Shown here piece after piece: positions 9,908 to 20,300 of a DNA stretch of 64,000 bases. Made by a program: the position numbers and the translations under genes. The notes under the pieces are model-generated. The model saw only the letters and a list, made by a program, of their open reading frames with translations. It was not told where the DNA came from and searched no databases. How positions within the stretch are numbered: the stretch's first letter is position 1; each line of letters begins with the position of its first letter. The DNA is from VGSZ01 sp044349155 (lineage in GTDB: Bacteria > Myxococcota > UBA727 > VGSZ01). Location of the stretch: positions 1-64,000 of the forward strand of contig JBIKRQ010000002.1 of the NCBI GenBank assembly GCA_044349155.1, given 5' to 3'.

Positions 9908-11824
9908 ATGCGCGTTGCTTCTCTTGTGTTGCTCTCGTCGTGTCTGTTGCTGAGCCTCGGCTGCGCGCAGAAGCCCGACGATTCGTCGTCGTCGTCGTCT
10001 TCCTCGTCAGCGAAGGACAAGCCGACACCTGCCGACAGCAAGCGCGCCGACAGCGCGGCCGACGAAGAAGAGGGCGGCGGCGAAACCACCCGTGTCGACC
10101 CCAGCGATGCCTTTGTTCCCCTGGCGCGCAAAGCCGGCCTGGTGCTTGAGCCTGCAGCGCAAGAGGCACTGCTCGCCGCCGCGCGCGCGGGGTGTGATGG
10201 CAAGGCCGAGCCGTCGACGTCGACGACACTGCCCGCCGACCACGCGGCCATGATCGCCGTGCTCTACACCAAAGATGGCAAGCGCGACGCCGACGTCCAC
10301 GTCGACGCTGGCCCGTTGCTCGCGACCGCCCACGCTGCGGGCGAGAAGGTCTGCAAGAGCGGCAACAAGAGCGGCTTTTTGCACCTCCTCGTCGTCACCG
10401 AGCAAGCGAAGCTCATCAACTTCGGGGTCAAGGGCCTGTTCGACAACAAGGTGTTCGAGCCCCAGGTCACCGGTGCGGTCGTGCAACTCGGCAGCAAGCG
10501 CTTCGAGATGGATCCCCTCGAGCAGCTCGAGAAGAACATGGGCAGCATGGACCTGCGTCAGGCCATGGCGCGTGGTGTGGGCATCGACCTTGGTCAGCTC
10601 AACAACCGCGTCGACCTGCACTTCGAGGTGTACCGCACGGCCCACGTCGGCGAGCGCTTCCCCGACAAAAAGCCCGAGCGCTTTTTCCGCGGTCACAAGG
10701 TCTTCACCGTCGACGATCTCAACCACGACGTGATCGAGCAGCGCTTGAAGTTGATCGGCGACTGGTACCGCCACAACGTCATCGACGGCGAAGTGACCTA
10801 CCAGTACTCGCCCGTGCGTCGGCAGTTTCAGAACAACGAGCGCACCATGATCCGCTCGACGATGTCGACGTGGGTGCTCAACCGCCTGGCGGTGTACCTC
10901 GACGACAAAGAGCTGCAGAACAAGGGCAAAGAGCTCATCGACTTCTACTTCGAGCGCTACTTCAACATGGCCGCGAGCTTGAAGGCCGGCGCCATCAAGC
11001 CGTCGACGAAGCCCTTGCAAAACGGCAACACCGTCGAGAACCGCTGGACCGTGGCGAGCTTCATCGCCGCCGCGTGCAACGAGCGCACCGACAAGCAGAA
11101 GTACACGACCGAGATGGACCTGCTCATGAAATGGGCCGCCACCCACCAGCGAAAAGATGGTGTGCTGTGGACGCCAAACGGCGGCGAACAGTACTTCATG
11201 CCCGGCCAGTTTTTGCTGCCAGTGACGTACTTCTATCGCGACACGAAAGACACCTTCTACAAGGATGTCTTCGATAAGGCCTTCGCGGTGTACGAGCCCA
11301 CCCTCTACCAGACGATGGACTTCGGGCCGAAGTGGCATATTCCGTACGCGCCAGCGTGGTTTACGCAGCCGTTTTCCCAGATGTACCAGATCACGGGTGA
11401 GGCGAAGTACAAAGATATCATCTTCGCCATCAACGACCGCGTTGCCCTGGCGTGGGAGACCAACGCCCGTCACCAGATCTACCCGGACTACGACGGGATG
11501 TTGGCACCGAAGGCCGGCTCGTTCGGCAACAACTCCGTCACGGCTGCCAGCCTGGAGTCGCTCACCGATGCGGCCATTGTGGCCAAGAAAGCCGGCGATG
11601 TGGCCCGTTACAACAGCTACCAGCAGGTCATCAAGCACGCCACGGCATTCCTGTTGCGTTTGCAGTGGCTGCCCGAGAATACCTACTACCTGCAAGACCG
11701 CGAGCAGGTTATCGGTAGCTTCAAGAATGACATGGTGAACAGCAAGATGTGGATGGATAGCGTGTGGCACTTGACCAGCGCGTTCATCAAGATTCAGCAA
11801 AACCGCCTGCTGGATCCGATGTAG
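9908..11824 (+). CDS. Lipoprotein with helical-barrel-like C-terminal domain
   Basis: A 638-residue lipoprotein. The signal peptide ends LSLGC with lipidated Cys19. A Ser-rich and then acidic linker covers about 25-65. Residues about 70-250 form a mixed domain I do not recognise. From about 280 to the end the protein is mostly helical with repeated aromatic-rich segments such as NRWTVASF, GEQYFMPGQ, KWHIPYAPAWF and DYDGMLAP. This pattern resembles the alpha/alpha-toroid folds of carbohydrate-active enzymes such as glucuronyl C5-epimerases and six-hairpin glycosidases. Candidate acids for catalysis cannot be chosen by eye. The ATG at 9908 gives an ideal signal peptide, so the longer frame starting at 9392 was rejected. 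A glycan-related role in the envelope is inference. Confidence 0.6.
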   Translation: MRVASLVLLSSCLLLSLGCAQKPDDSSSSSSSSSAKDKPTPADSKRADSAADEEEGGGETTRVDPSDAFVPLARKAGLVLEPAAQEALLAAARAGCDGKAEPSTSTTLPADHAAMIAVLYTKDGKRDADVHVDAGPLLATAHAAGEKVCKSGNKSGFLHLLVVTEQAKLINFGVKGLFDNKVFEPQVTGAVVQLGSKRFEMDPLEQLEKNMGSMDLRQAMARGVGIDLGQLNNRVDLHFEVYRTAHVGERFPDKKPERFFRGHKVFTVDDLNHDVIEQRLKLIGDWYRHNVIDGEVTYQYSPVRRQFQNNERTMIRSTMSTWVLNRLAVYLDDKELQNKGKELIDFYFERYFNMAASLKAGAIKPSTKPLQNGNTVENRWTVASFIAAACNERTDKQKYTTEMDLLMKWAATHQRKDGVLWTPNGGEQYFMPGQFLLPVTYFYRDTKDTFYKDVFDKAFAVYEPTLYQTMDFGPKWHIPYAPAWFTQPFSQMYQITGEAKYKDIIFAINDRVALAWETNARHQIYPDYDGMLAPKAGSFGNNSVTAASLESLTDAAIVAKKAGDVARYNSYQQVIKHATAFLLRLQWLPENTYYLQDREQVIGSFKNDMVNSKMWMDSVWHLTSAFIKIQQNRLLDPM

Positions 11825-11843
11825 TTGTCATCTGAAACAAGAA

Positions 11844-11880
11844 CCTCACCCCAGCCCCTCTCCTGGAAGGAGAGGGGAGC
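11844..11880 (+). repeat. REP-like palindromic element, copy 1
   Basis: A 37-base element made of a CCTCACCCCAG head and a perfect ten-base-pair stem, CCCCTCTCCT/AGGAGAGGGG, with loop GGA. It lies 20 bases after the stop of the lipoprotein gene. An inverted copy lies beyond the OsmC gene. No T-run follows, so it is not a standard terminator. Confidence 0.75.
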
Positions 11881-11906
11881 CCGCCACACGTTCGGAGCGT
11901 GCAGAG

Positions 11907-12377
11907 ATGAGCGAGCATACCGTCAACGTTCGTTGGTCCCGCGGCTCGACGACGGCAGCGGACTTTGCCGGCAAGCGCTACTCGCGCAGCCATGAGTGGC
12001 GCCTCGACAGCGGCGTCGTGCTCGCCGCTGCGGCCTCACCGAGTGTGGTGCCGCTGCAGTGGACGAACCCGATGGGCATCGACCCCGAAGAAGCGTTCGT
12101 CGCCTCGATCGCCAGCTGCCACATGCTGTGGTTCCTGGCCACCTGCTCGCAACGCGGCCACGTCGTCGACAGCTACGACGACGACCCGGTCGGCGTGCTC
12201 GCAAAGAATGCGCACGGCAAGCTCGCGATCACGTCGGTGACGCTGCGGCCGAAGGTGTCGTTCGTTGACGACGTCGACGCTGCGACCGTTGAGCAGCTGC
12301 ACCACCACGCCCACGAAGCGTGCTTCATCGCTTCGTCGGTCAACTGCACCATCGTCGTCGAGCCGCAGAGCCGCTGA
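11907..12377 (+). CDS. OsmC family peroxiredoxin-like protein
   Basis: A 156-residue OsmC/Ohr-type protein, which reduces organic hydroperoxides through a pair of cysteines. Cys71 lies in SIASCHML and Cys139 in HEACFIAS, matching the two family redox cysteines; an additional Cys80 is nearby. The variant pattern (LQWTNPMGIDPEEAFVASIASC) fits the YhfA/OsmC-like branch rather than classical Ohr. The ATG at 11907 follows GCAGAG, a weak ribosome-binding sequence. It is a single-gene unit enclosed by two inverted REP-like elements about 520 bases apart. Protection against peroxide or other electrophilic stress is the expected role. Confidence 0.85.
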   Translation: MSEHTVNVRWSRGSTTAADFAGKRYSRSHEWRLDSGVVLAAAASPSVVPLQWTNPMGIDPEEAFVASIASCHMLWFLATCSQRGHVVDSYDDDPVGVLAKNAHGKLAITSVTLRPKVSFVDDVDAATVEQLHHHAHEACFIASSVNCTIVVEPQSR

Positions 12378-12402
12378 CGAGCGGCGGGCCTCAGGCTCTC
12401 AG

Positions 12403-12439
12403 GCTCCCCTCTCCTTCAAGGAGAGGGGCTGGGTGAGGT
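12403..12439 (-). repeat. REP-like palindromic element, copy 2 (inverted)
   Basis: The reverse complement of this stretch matches copy 1 over essentially its whole length, with one missing base in the CCTCACCC head and a different loop. The stem here is eleven pairs, CCCCTCTCCTT/AAGGAGAGGGG. It sits between the end of OsmC and the end of the converging PBP1A gene. Confidence 0.75.
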
Positions 12440-12449
12440 CTCAGGTCGC

Positions 12450-15038
12450 TCAAATCCCGCCGGCGCTGATGGCGTCTTCGATCGATGGGCCGCCCGAGAT
12501 GGTGGCGCGCTCGGGCTCGTGGCCGCACAGAAACGGCATGACCGCGGCGTTCGGTGAATCTTCGCTGATGCGGTTGCCGGTCTTCTCGTCGATGCGCGCG
12601 TAGCAGATGCCTTCGGGTTGGGCCCAGTCGCGCTCGACCTTGCCGCGCAGGCTGTTCTCCATGAACTCCAACCAGATCGGCAGCGACGTGCGACCGCCCT
12701 GCTCGCCCGTCGACAACGGGTACTCGTAGGTGTCGTAGCCGACCCACACCGTGGTCACGAGCGAGGGCGTGTAGCCCGCAAACCACGTGTCGAAGGCGTC
12801 GTTGGTGGTGCCCGTCTTGCCGGCCACCGGGCGACCCATCGACGCAGCACGGGCCGCTGTACCGCGCGTGGCGACCTGCGTGAGCAGCCAGTGGGCGAGG
12901 TAGGCCTGATCGGCGCGAATCAAGCGCTTCGGTTTCTCCTCGAGGAAGCGGTAGAGGGCCGACAACTTCTGCGGGTGCGTCTGCCACGGGTCGTTGGGGC
13001 TGGCGTGTTGCTCGAGCACCTTGCCGTCGCGGTTGACGACGCGCTTGATGAACACCGGCTCGGGGCGCAGGCCCATGCGCGCAAACGTTGTGTACACCGA
13101 GGTGAGCTCCCATGGCGTCACGCACGAGCTGCCAAGGGCGGTGCCGAGTTCTTCTTTCAGCTCGGTCTTAATGCCAAGGTGGTGGGCCCACTCGACGACG
13201 TTCTTTGTGCCCACGCGCTCCATCGTGTGAAGGGCAGGCATGTTCATCGAATTGGTAATCGCTTCGCGGCAGGTGACCTCGCCCTTGAAGCCGCTTTCGA
13301 AGTTCTGCGGCTTCCACGATTTGCCGATGGCGTCGTCGCGCAGGGTGATGGGCGTGTCGAGGATCATCGTGCCGGGGCTGAAGTCTTCGCGCACGATCGC
13401 CGCCGAGTACACGATCGGCTTGAACGCCGAGCCCGGCTGACGGCACGACTGAAACGCGCGGTTGAACTCGCTGTCTTCAAAGCTGTAGCCGCCGATCATG
13501 GCCTCGACGTAGCCCGTGGCGGGGTTCATCGCGATCAACGCCGACTGCACGCGCGGCATCTGGTCGAGGGTGAACACTGGCGATGTGGCGCTGATGTCTT
13601 CTTCGTCGGGCAACTTCTGCACGGCTTCGGCAGGGCCCATCGCGGCGTCGACAAACGCCTTCTTGCTGAAGTATGGGGCCGCCATGACGACGTCGCCAGC
13701 CTTGAGCACGTCCTTCACACTGCTGACCTTGCGGCCCTCCCAGCCCTGACCGGGATTCGGTTTGCGGGCCCAACGCATGCCCGCGAGGGGCAACTTGCCC
13801 ACGAGCTTGCTGCCTGCTTTCACCACGGCCCACTGGTGCTCGGTGTCAACACTCTCGACGAGGACGAGCACGGTGTCGCCTTCAACGAGCGGCCCCGCAC
13901 CCTTGTTGGGGATGTACGTGTCGTCGATGACCTTGAGTGCGGCGTCGCGCTTCTTTTGATCCTTCAACAGCTCGCCGTCGATCACGGGGCCAAGCCAGCC
14001 CTGACGTTTGTCGGTGCGGCGCACGCCGTTGATGAGCGCTGTTTCGGCGTGGTTCTGGCGCTCGAGATCGAGGGTGGTCCACACCGTCAGGCCGCCCGTG
14101 AGCAGGGCCTTGAGGCCGTAGGTGTCGACGAGGTAGCGGCGCACGTGCTCGGTGAAGTAGGGGGCGGTGTCGAGGAAGCGGTCGTCGCGCGGGTGCACGG
14201 TTTTTTCCACCGACAACGCGAGTGCTTCTTTGCGTTCACCGTCGGTGACGTAGCCGTCTTCGACCATGCGCTTGAGCACGTACTCCTGACGCGCGCGGGC
14301 CGCGGTGGGCTTCACGATCGGCGAGAACTTCGACGGCGCCTGGGGCAAACCCGCGAGCACGCTGAGCTCGGCGAGGTTCAGCTCGTCGACGTTCTTTTTG
14401 TAGTAGTTCTCGGCGGCGGCCTGCACGCCGTAGGCACCGTGGCCCAGGTACACCTGGTTCAGGTACAGCCACATGATCTCTTCTTTGTTGAGGCTGTCCT
14501 CGAGCCGGCTGGCGAGGATGGCCTCACGGATTTTGCGCTTGATGCTGCGCTCGGTGGCCGCGGTGAAGCCCTCCGACGACACGAGCAGGCTCTTGGCGAG
14601 CTGTTGTGTGATGGTGGAAGCACCGCGCAGCTTTTTGGTTTGCCCTGTCACGCGCTGAAACACGGCGTTGGCCATGCCGACGTAGTCGATGCCGTGGTGG
14701 TCGAAGAACTTCTTGTCCTCGGCGGCGATGAAGGCCTGCACGAGGCGCTTGGGGATCTGCTCGTAGGGAACAACGATGCGGCGCTCTTCGTAGAACTCGC
14801 CGATCAAGCGGCCGTCGACGGAGAAGACCTTGCTCGCGAGCTTGGGCTTGTACTGGCTGACGTCGTCGAACTCGGGCAGGCCCTTGGCGTACATGGCAAA
14901 CAAGCCCGCCACACCAGCAGCACCTGCGAAGCCGCCCACGACGACCACAAACAGGCCCAGACGCACAAGGCGCCCCACCAGCGACGTCTGCCGCGTGCCC
15001 GAGAAAACCGCCTCGCCTTCAACCTGTTCTGTGGACAT
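12450..15038 (-). CDS. mrcA: Penicillin-binding protein 1A
   Basis: An 862-residue class A PBP that polymerises and cross-links peptidoglycan. A short cytoplasmic tail and one membrane helix at about 28-50 precede the GT51 glycosyltransferase domain. Its catalytic Glu is in AEDKKFFDHHG near 107-116, followed by GASTITQQL. An insert domain of OB type lies about 300-430. The transpeptidase has SxxK in GSAFKP near 535, SxN in SMN near 595 and KTG in AGKTGTTN near 740. The ATG at 15038 is preferred over the longer frame to 15188, because 50 extra residues before a normal PBP tail would be odd and that region overlaps the end of the exporter gene. It converges with OsmC. Confidence 0.9.
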   Translation of the reverse strand: MSTEQVEGEAVFSGTRQTSLVGRLVRLGLFVVVVGGFAGAAGVAGLFAMYAKGLPEFDDVSQYKPKLASKVFSVDGRLIGEFYEERRIVVPYEQIPKRLVQAFIAAEDKKFFDHHGIDYVGMANAVFQRVTGQTKKLRGASTITQQLAKSLLVSSEGFTAATERSIKRKIREAILASRLEDSLNKEEIMWLYLNQVYLGHGAYGVQAAAENYYKKNVDELNLAELSVLAGLPQAPSKFSPIVKPTAARARQEYVLKRMVEDGYVTDGERKEALALSVEKTVHPRDDRFLDTAPYFTEHVRRYLVDTYGLKALLTGGLTVWTTLDLERQNHAETALINGVRRTDKRQGWLGPVIDGELLKDQKKRDAALKVIDDTYIPNKGAGPLVEGDTVLVLVESVDTEHQWAVVKAGSKLVGKLPLAGMRWARKPNPGQGWEGRKVSSVKDVLKAGDVVMAAPYFSKKAFVDAAMGPAEAVQKLPDEEDISATSPVFTLDQMPRVQSALIAMNPATGYVEAMIGGYSFEDSEFNRAFQSCRQPGSAFKPIVYSAAIVREDFSPGTMILDTPITLRDDAIGKSWKPQNFESGFKGEVTCREAITNSMNMPALHTMERVGTKNVVEWAHHLGIKTELKEELGTALGSSCVTPWELTSVYTTFARMGLRPEPVFIKRVVNRDGKVLEQHASPNDPWQTHPQKLSALYRFLEEKPKRLIRADQAYLAHWLLTQVATRGTAARAASMGRPVAGKTGTTNDAFDTWFAGYTPSLVTTVWVGYDTYEYPLSTGEQGGRTSLPIWLEFMENSLRGKVERDWAQPEGICYARIDEKTGNRISEDSPNAAVMPFLCGHEPERATISGGPSIEDAISAGGI

Positions 15039-15159
15039 CCCAAGCACATAGGGTCGCCGATGGGGCCACACAAGAAAGGTTGCCAGCACCGTGACGCGGC
15101 CAGTGACGACGTCGCGAGAACCATGTGGGTATTTGTCGCACCATCTCTTGACAGATTTG

Positions 15160-16332
15160 TCAGCGACCTCGCTGCAGCGCAAACGCACACACGGCCAGCA
15201 CGAGCATCACGGTGGCCATCGGCACTGCCGTGCCGTCGTGCAGGGCGCTCACGGCGAAAGCGGCCGCTGCGGCGATCGCAAACTGCACGGCCCCCAACAC
15301 CGCCGACGCGAGCCCCGCTTGCGCCGCCTGTCCCTCGAGGGCCAAGGCCGACGTGTTGGGCGTGAACAAGCCCAGGCAGGCGATGCAGCACCACAAGCTT
15401 GCCGCGATCGCCCACAGTGCCCACGACGTGGTCAGCGTGCAGGCCACCATCACGAGCAGTGCGGCCGCGACGAAGGCGACCGCCGACTTCGACACCACGT
15501 CGCGAGGCGAGCGCGTTTGCAGCAGACGACGGTTGAGTTGTGATGCGCCGATCAAACCCGCGGCGTTGGCCCCGAAGAAGAAGCCGTAGTCGTCGGCGGC
15601 CACACCATGCAGCTCGATGAGCACGAACGGCGAGCCCGCGATGTACGCGAACATCGCCGCTGAAGCACACCCACCAGCGAGCACGAAGCGCAGGAACTGC
15701 CGGTCGGCCAACAGCGCACGCCACGGGTGTGTTGAACGCTGCGGTGTCGTCGTGGCGGGCACCACCACCAGGGTCGCGACGATCAACGCCACGCCAAACA
15801 CCGCGAGCACGACGAAGATGCTGCGCCAGCCCCACGTCGTCGACAGCCAGCCGCCCAACAGCGGCGCCACGATCGGTGCCACGCCCATCACCAACATCAA
15901 GCGCGAGAACAACCGCGCCGCCGCAGCACCACTGGCCACATCGCGCACGATCGCCCGTGGCACGACGACGGCGAACGCCCCGCCCAGCGCTTGCACCACG
16001 CGCCCAACGGTGAGCACCAGCACGCTCGGCGCCACCGCACACAGGAGACTTCCCACGACGTAGACGACGAGGCCGACCAGCAACGGCGTGCGTCGTCCGA
16101 AGCGGTCGGTGAGCGGACCTGCGGCGAGTTGAGCGCTGGCAAAGCCGACGAAGAACGCGGCGAGCGTGAGCTGCACGGCCGCTGTCGTCGACGACAACGA
16201 CGCGCCGATCTGCACAAACGCCGGGATGTACATGTCGATGCTGAGCGGGGCGATGGCCGTGAGCGCGCCGAGCACCACCTCCAACGACAGCGGGACCGAC
16301 GACGAAGCAGGCGGCGATGACGACGTGGACAT
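15160..16332 (-). CDS. Bcr/CflA-type MFS drug exporter
   Basis: A 390-residue inner-membrane transporter of the major facilitator superfamily, DHA1 family, Bcr/CflA branch, with about twelve hydrophobic helices. Typical marks are APLSIDMYIPAF in the first helix, GPLTDRFGRR in the loop between helices 2 and 3, and GRVVQALGGA in helix 4. Proteins of this branch export bicyclomycin, chloramphenicol or other amphiphilic compounds and sometimes amino acids using the proton gradient. The end lies 121 bases ahead of PBP1A on the same strand. A TGACA-GATT-TGTCA inverted repeat overlaps its stop codon and could be part of the PBP1A control region. The substrate cannot be inferred. Confidence 0.85.
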   Translation of the reverse strand: MSTSSSPPASSSVPLSLEVVLGALTAIAPLSIDMYIPAFVQIGASLSSTTAAVQLTLAAFFVGFASAQLAAGPLTDRFGRRTPLLVGLVVYVVGSLLCAVAPSVLVLTVGRVVQALGGAFAVVVPRAIVRDVASGAAAARLFSRLMLVMGVAPIVAPLLGGWLSTTWGWRSIFVVLAVFGVALIVATLVVVPATTTPQRSTHPWRALLADRQFLRFVLAGGCASAAMFAYIAGSPFVLIELHGVAADDYGFFFGANAAGLIGASQLNRRLLQTRSPRDVVSKSAVAFVAAALLVMVACTLTTSWALWAIAASLWCCIACLGLFTPNTSALALEGQAAQAGLASAVLGAVQFAIAAAAAFAVSALHDGTAVPMATVMLVLAVCAFALQRGR

Positions 16333-16341
16333 CGTCGGGGT

Positions 16342-17361
16342 CTATGGCGTCGCGGGGCCATTGCAAGCGCGTGCGCGTGCGTCGTTGGCGTACTGCGCCA
16401 CGCGCGCGGTCCACGCGGCAGGCAAGCCGTGCACGTCGTGGCCCCGCTGCAGCTGCTCGACCACGCGCGCCGCGTCGCGCACCACACGGGCCCGATGCGC
16501 CCGCGCCACGTCGAGAAACAACGCCGCTTCGTCTTCGCCAAGCAGGAACGTGTGCCACAGCCAGTACAACGCCGACGGCACCCATCGCTTCGCGGCTGCC
16601 GTTCGACGCGCGAGCACTTCGGGGTCGTGGGGCAGCTTGAACCACGACGTCGTCAACATCGGCAGGGTGCCCAGCACCTCGAGCACCCACCGCGCGCGAT
16701 CGAGCAACGCGTCGGGGTGGGGCAGGGCACCAGCGAGCAGGCCGTCGTCGTCCTCGTCGTCGAGCACGCGCGCAAAGCGGGCTGGTTCGCGCAACACCAC
16801 TGGCGACAACCACTGCTGGCCCACGCCGGCTGCAACGATCCCCGCATCGACGGCGTGGCTGACGGCGGCGACGTACACCAGCTCGTCGAGGCTGAGAAAC
16901 GGCGACCGTGTCAGACGCAACGTGGGGGCGCAGCGATAGATGGCCCCGCTGGTCGACGACAACGACGGCAGTGCGATGTGCATGCTGTCGCCGCTGGCTG
17001 TGCGCGCCACGCACACGGTGCCCGCCAACAGCTCCACCAACGCGGTGCTGCCTGGCACATCGTGAGCGTGCTGCAGCACGCGCACAAAGGCGTTGTCGTC
17101 GTCGTGAACAGTGACCGTCGGCAGGTCGAAGTGCAGGGCACTACACGTCGCAGTGTGCACCTGCAGCAACGCCGCATGCACCTCGGCCACGGCCACACAC
17201 GCTGACTCGCCCAACACCTGCGGCAGTGCATCGAGGCTGCCCCACGTCGTCGACACCGAGGCTGCGTCGTGCGCGCCAACACTGCTGCACCAGGCCACCA
17301 GGCGTGGGCCGATGAAGCCGTTTGCAGGTGGCGAGAGTGCGGCGCGCGCGAGCTCGTTCAT
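16342..17361 (-). CDS. Short SUKH-like paralog
   Basis: A 339-residue soluble protein that is clearly a paralog of the first about 400 residues of the gene upstream. Both begin with a GFIG.RL motif. Both end this region with a helical segment of the pattern RARVVRDAARVVEQLQRG here and RGRLARDAARLIDELRAG there. The middle has a GDSMHIALP strand corresponding to GDTWHID in the larger protein. Acidic Asp-rich loops occur at about 140 and 210. It lacks the large C-terminal repeat region of its neighbour. The start ATG overlaps the neighbour stop (ATGA), so the two are translated together. Function unknown; the SUKH assignment is weaker for this copy than for the larger one. Confidence 0.55.
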   Translation of the reverse strand: MNELARAALSPPANGFIGPRLVAWCSSVGAHDAASVSTTWGSLDALPQVLGESACVAVAEVHAALLQVHTATCSALHFDLPTVTVHDDDNAFVRVLQHAHDVPGSTALVELLAGTVCVARTASGDSMHIALPSLSSTSGAIYRCAPTLRLTRSPFLSLDELVYVAAVSHAVDAGIVAAGVGQQWLSPVVLREPARFARVLDDEDDDGLLAGALPHPDALLDRARWVLEVLGTLPMLTTSWFKLPHDPEVLARRTAAAKRWVPSALYWLWHTFLLGEDEAALFLDVARAHRARVVRDAARVVEQLQRGHDVHGLPAAWTARVAQYANDARARACNGPATP

Positions 17362-20300
17362 GCATCGGCCTCGGCAGTGGCAAAGCCGTGGGCCTGCAGC
17401 CATTCCTTCGCCGTCGACGCCTGCCAGCCGTAGTTCTCGGCCACCACCTGGCGCATGCCCGCTTCGACGCCCGAGTCGTCGGGTGGGTCGCGCAGCACCG
17501 GGTCTTTCACGTCGCGGTTGTGGTGTTTGAGCAGCTCGTTGCACAGCGCCACTGTCGACGGCTGCAGTGGCAGGCGCAGCAACGCCCACACGCCTTCGGT
17601 GAGCAAGCGATCTTCATCGCGCGTGAGTTCGCGCGGCACACCGGGTGGAGGGAGCGGTGCAGGGAAGCCGGGGATCGGCGCGTGTGCAGCGAAGTACGAC
17701 GACGGTGGCGGGACCACCGGCACGATCGCTTCCGCACACGCGCGCACCGCGGCCTCGAGGCCGGCGCGAATGGCCGGCGCATCGTCGTCGCGCGCCTCGG
17801 GCACCAACGCGCGGGCCGCATGCTGGCGACCCTGCACGCTGACATCCGCGAGCAGCGCGAGGCGTTCCTCGTCGCTGGCGTGCTCGACGTCGAGCCAGGT
17901 GATGCGTTTGGCCGTCGGTGTCGCGCGTGTTGGCAGGAGCGAGCGCGCCCAGGCGGCCACTTCGTCGTGGCTGCTGTTGGCCAGGGCCTCGAGCACCGGC
18001 GTGGTGGCGAGTTCACGGAACGTGCGCAGCACCCGCTGTGTGAGCAAATGCCGCTTCTGCCGGTACTCCTCTTTGTAGGCACTCGCCGTGCACAGGCGCA
18101 CAAGAGCCGTTTCGACATCGTCAGCCGACTTTGTTTGCAGGGCGAACAAAGCCACCGTGCGCATCGTGTGCAGCTCCAGATCGCTGTCGGAGATCTTCAA
18201 GGCGGACACGCGCTCGGCCCACGCGACACACGTGTGTGGGGTCTGCACCGCCGCCGCCAGCGCGATGGCCAACAACGCGTCGCTGCCTTCTTCGTCCGAC
18301 CTGAACTGCTCCATGTGCGCCAGCAGGCCGGTGAACACGTCTTCGTTGAACACGGTGGGGTCAAGCAGGGCGATGCCCAACGCGCCCTGCACGCGCGTCT
18401 TTCGCATCCAGCGCGTCGACGCCGTCGTGGCCATTGGCAGGAACTGTGTGGCGAACGCGGTGCGCAGCTCGTGGGGGGCGTTGCGCAACACTGTCCCTGT
18501 GCAAACGGCGGCCTGCCCGTTGAGATCGTCGAAGTGCAGCGACGTGTCGAAGGCGCCTTCGCTGGGCAATGTCGGCAACCACGTGCGCAGAAAGTCGACG
18601 AACGACGCCGTCACGGGCTCAGACCACGCCTGCGTGGCGAACAGTTCGAGCGTCCCCTTCAGGCCGTGGCGCGACTCGTCGTTGGTCAAGCGACGCAAGC
18701 GCTCAACAAGGCCCAGGCCCACCGCGTCGGTCAACGCACCGCGGGCGGCCCACGACGACAGCAGGGTGTAGCCCACAGACGGCGTCGGCTTTGTCTCGCC
18801 GCTGCCGTGGTTGACGAGTGCGAGTGCGAGCGCCTGCAGGGCTGGGTGCGACGACTCGGCCGCCAACACCTCGACCACCTCGTCGCCCTCGTCGCTGTAG
18901 ATGCGGCCATCGCGGTTGTGCACTGCGCGGATGCTGACGTCGATGGCGTGTTGCGCGCGTGGTGGCAAAAGCGGCAACAGCCGCGTCGTCATCGCTTCAA
19001 GCACGCCGTGGTTCGCTCGCGCATCGATGAATGCCGCAAGGCCATCGTCATCGACAGCGTTGAGTGCTGTGATCGTCTGCAGCCGTTCTGCTTCTGCACG
19101 TTCAGCAGCAGCGGCAGCTTCGGTCTCGCGTTCGGCCTCGCGACGGGGATCGAGGTCGAAGGCGCGAAATTTCGCCAGGCGCTCCGACCAGTTCGTGTGT
19201 TTGCCGAGCACTTCACGACCAGCACGCAGCTCGTCGATCAGGCGCGCGGCATCACGGGCGAGTCGACCACGGTGCACACGCCCCAGCGCGAGGTACTGCT
19301 CGAGCTCGGGCTCGTCGAACAGGTAGCCGCGCCACATGGCGTACAGCGCCGTCGACACGAGGCGCTCCACCGACTTGATGCGGCCAGCGAACAAAGTGGG
19401 CGTCATCGGTACGTTCAACTTCGCGAGGAACAGCTCTGGCACATCTTCGAGGCCCGAGACCTTGTCGCTGCCGAGCACTTTGAAGATCCAGCGCGAGCGC
19501 GCGGCCATGTACGCGGCCGTTGCCGCGTTCGGCGCGTCTGACGACACAAAGTCGCTGTCGATGTCGTCGATCGAGAAGTGCCACGACGGTGCGACGCGTC
19601 CATGCAACGGCGCCAACAGCGCTTTGGCCTGCTCTTGCGTCAACCACTCCTCGCGAAACGCGTGCACCACCGCCGACAGAAACACGGCGTGATGCAAGCT
19701 GTTGGCGACGGGCTCCTGGTCAAAGGCGTGGTCGTCGTGGCTGTAGCGGGTGACGACGTGGTGGGGGTCGTCGTCGTCGGTGGGGTTGACGTCGATGTGC
19801 CAGGTGTCGCCGTCGCCGTAGCTGGCAATGCACAGGGCCGCACTGAAGGCCTCAGACAGCGCTGTGCCCAGGTAGTTGAGCTGATCGTTCAACACGCACA
19901 GCTCGAACACGTTCTCGTCGTCGTCGAATCGCCCAAGCAATGATGCATCAAGCCGCAGCTCGGTGAACGACGACCACGTGTTGTAGCCCCGCGTCAGCGT
20001 CCAGAACGCGGCGAGCTCGCGCGGTGGCGGCACACCCCAATTGGCTTCGACGTCGTCGGGGCCGCCCGACCACAAGCGCGCCACGCGCCGCATCGCTTCG
20101 GCCTGCCAGGCATCGGGGCTCGCGGGGGCGTCACCGCGCGGCGCTTTCCGTTGTTGTTGTTCTTCTTCTTCTTCTTCTTCTTCTTCTTCTTCTTCCTCTT
20201 TTTCTTCGTCTTCTTCGTCTTCTTCTTCTTTTTCTTCTTCGTCGTCGTCGTTCGCCTCGCTCGCCTCGCTCGCCTCGCTCGCCTCGCTCGCTTCGTTCGC

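Noticed and set aside
10007..11800. A 597-codon open frame on the minus strand
   Set aside because: It is the complement of the lipoprotein gene, whose signal peptide and aromatic-rich repeats are convincing; the antisense product is Val/His/Leu-rich with no fold pattern.
15149..15162. TTGACA-like word as a plus-strand promoter
   Set aside because: It is part of a TGACA/TGTCA inverted repeat at the end of the exporter gene; no -10 follows and no plus-strand gene starts nearby.
12618..15365. A 915-codon open frame on the plus strand across PBP1A
   Set aside because: It is antisense to a gene with every PBP1A motif; long antisense frames are expected at this GC content, and its translation has no recognisable domain.
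17322..19541. A 739-codon plus-strand frame
   Set aside because: It lies opposite the SUKH-like genes and reads as Arg/Gln/His-rich sequence typical of a shadow frame.
20150..20297. Repetitive tract as a possible CRISPR array or microsatellite locus
   Set aside because: The period is three or nine bases with no spacers, and it is in frame inside a large gene.
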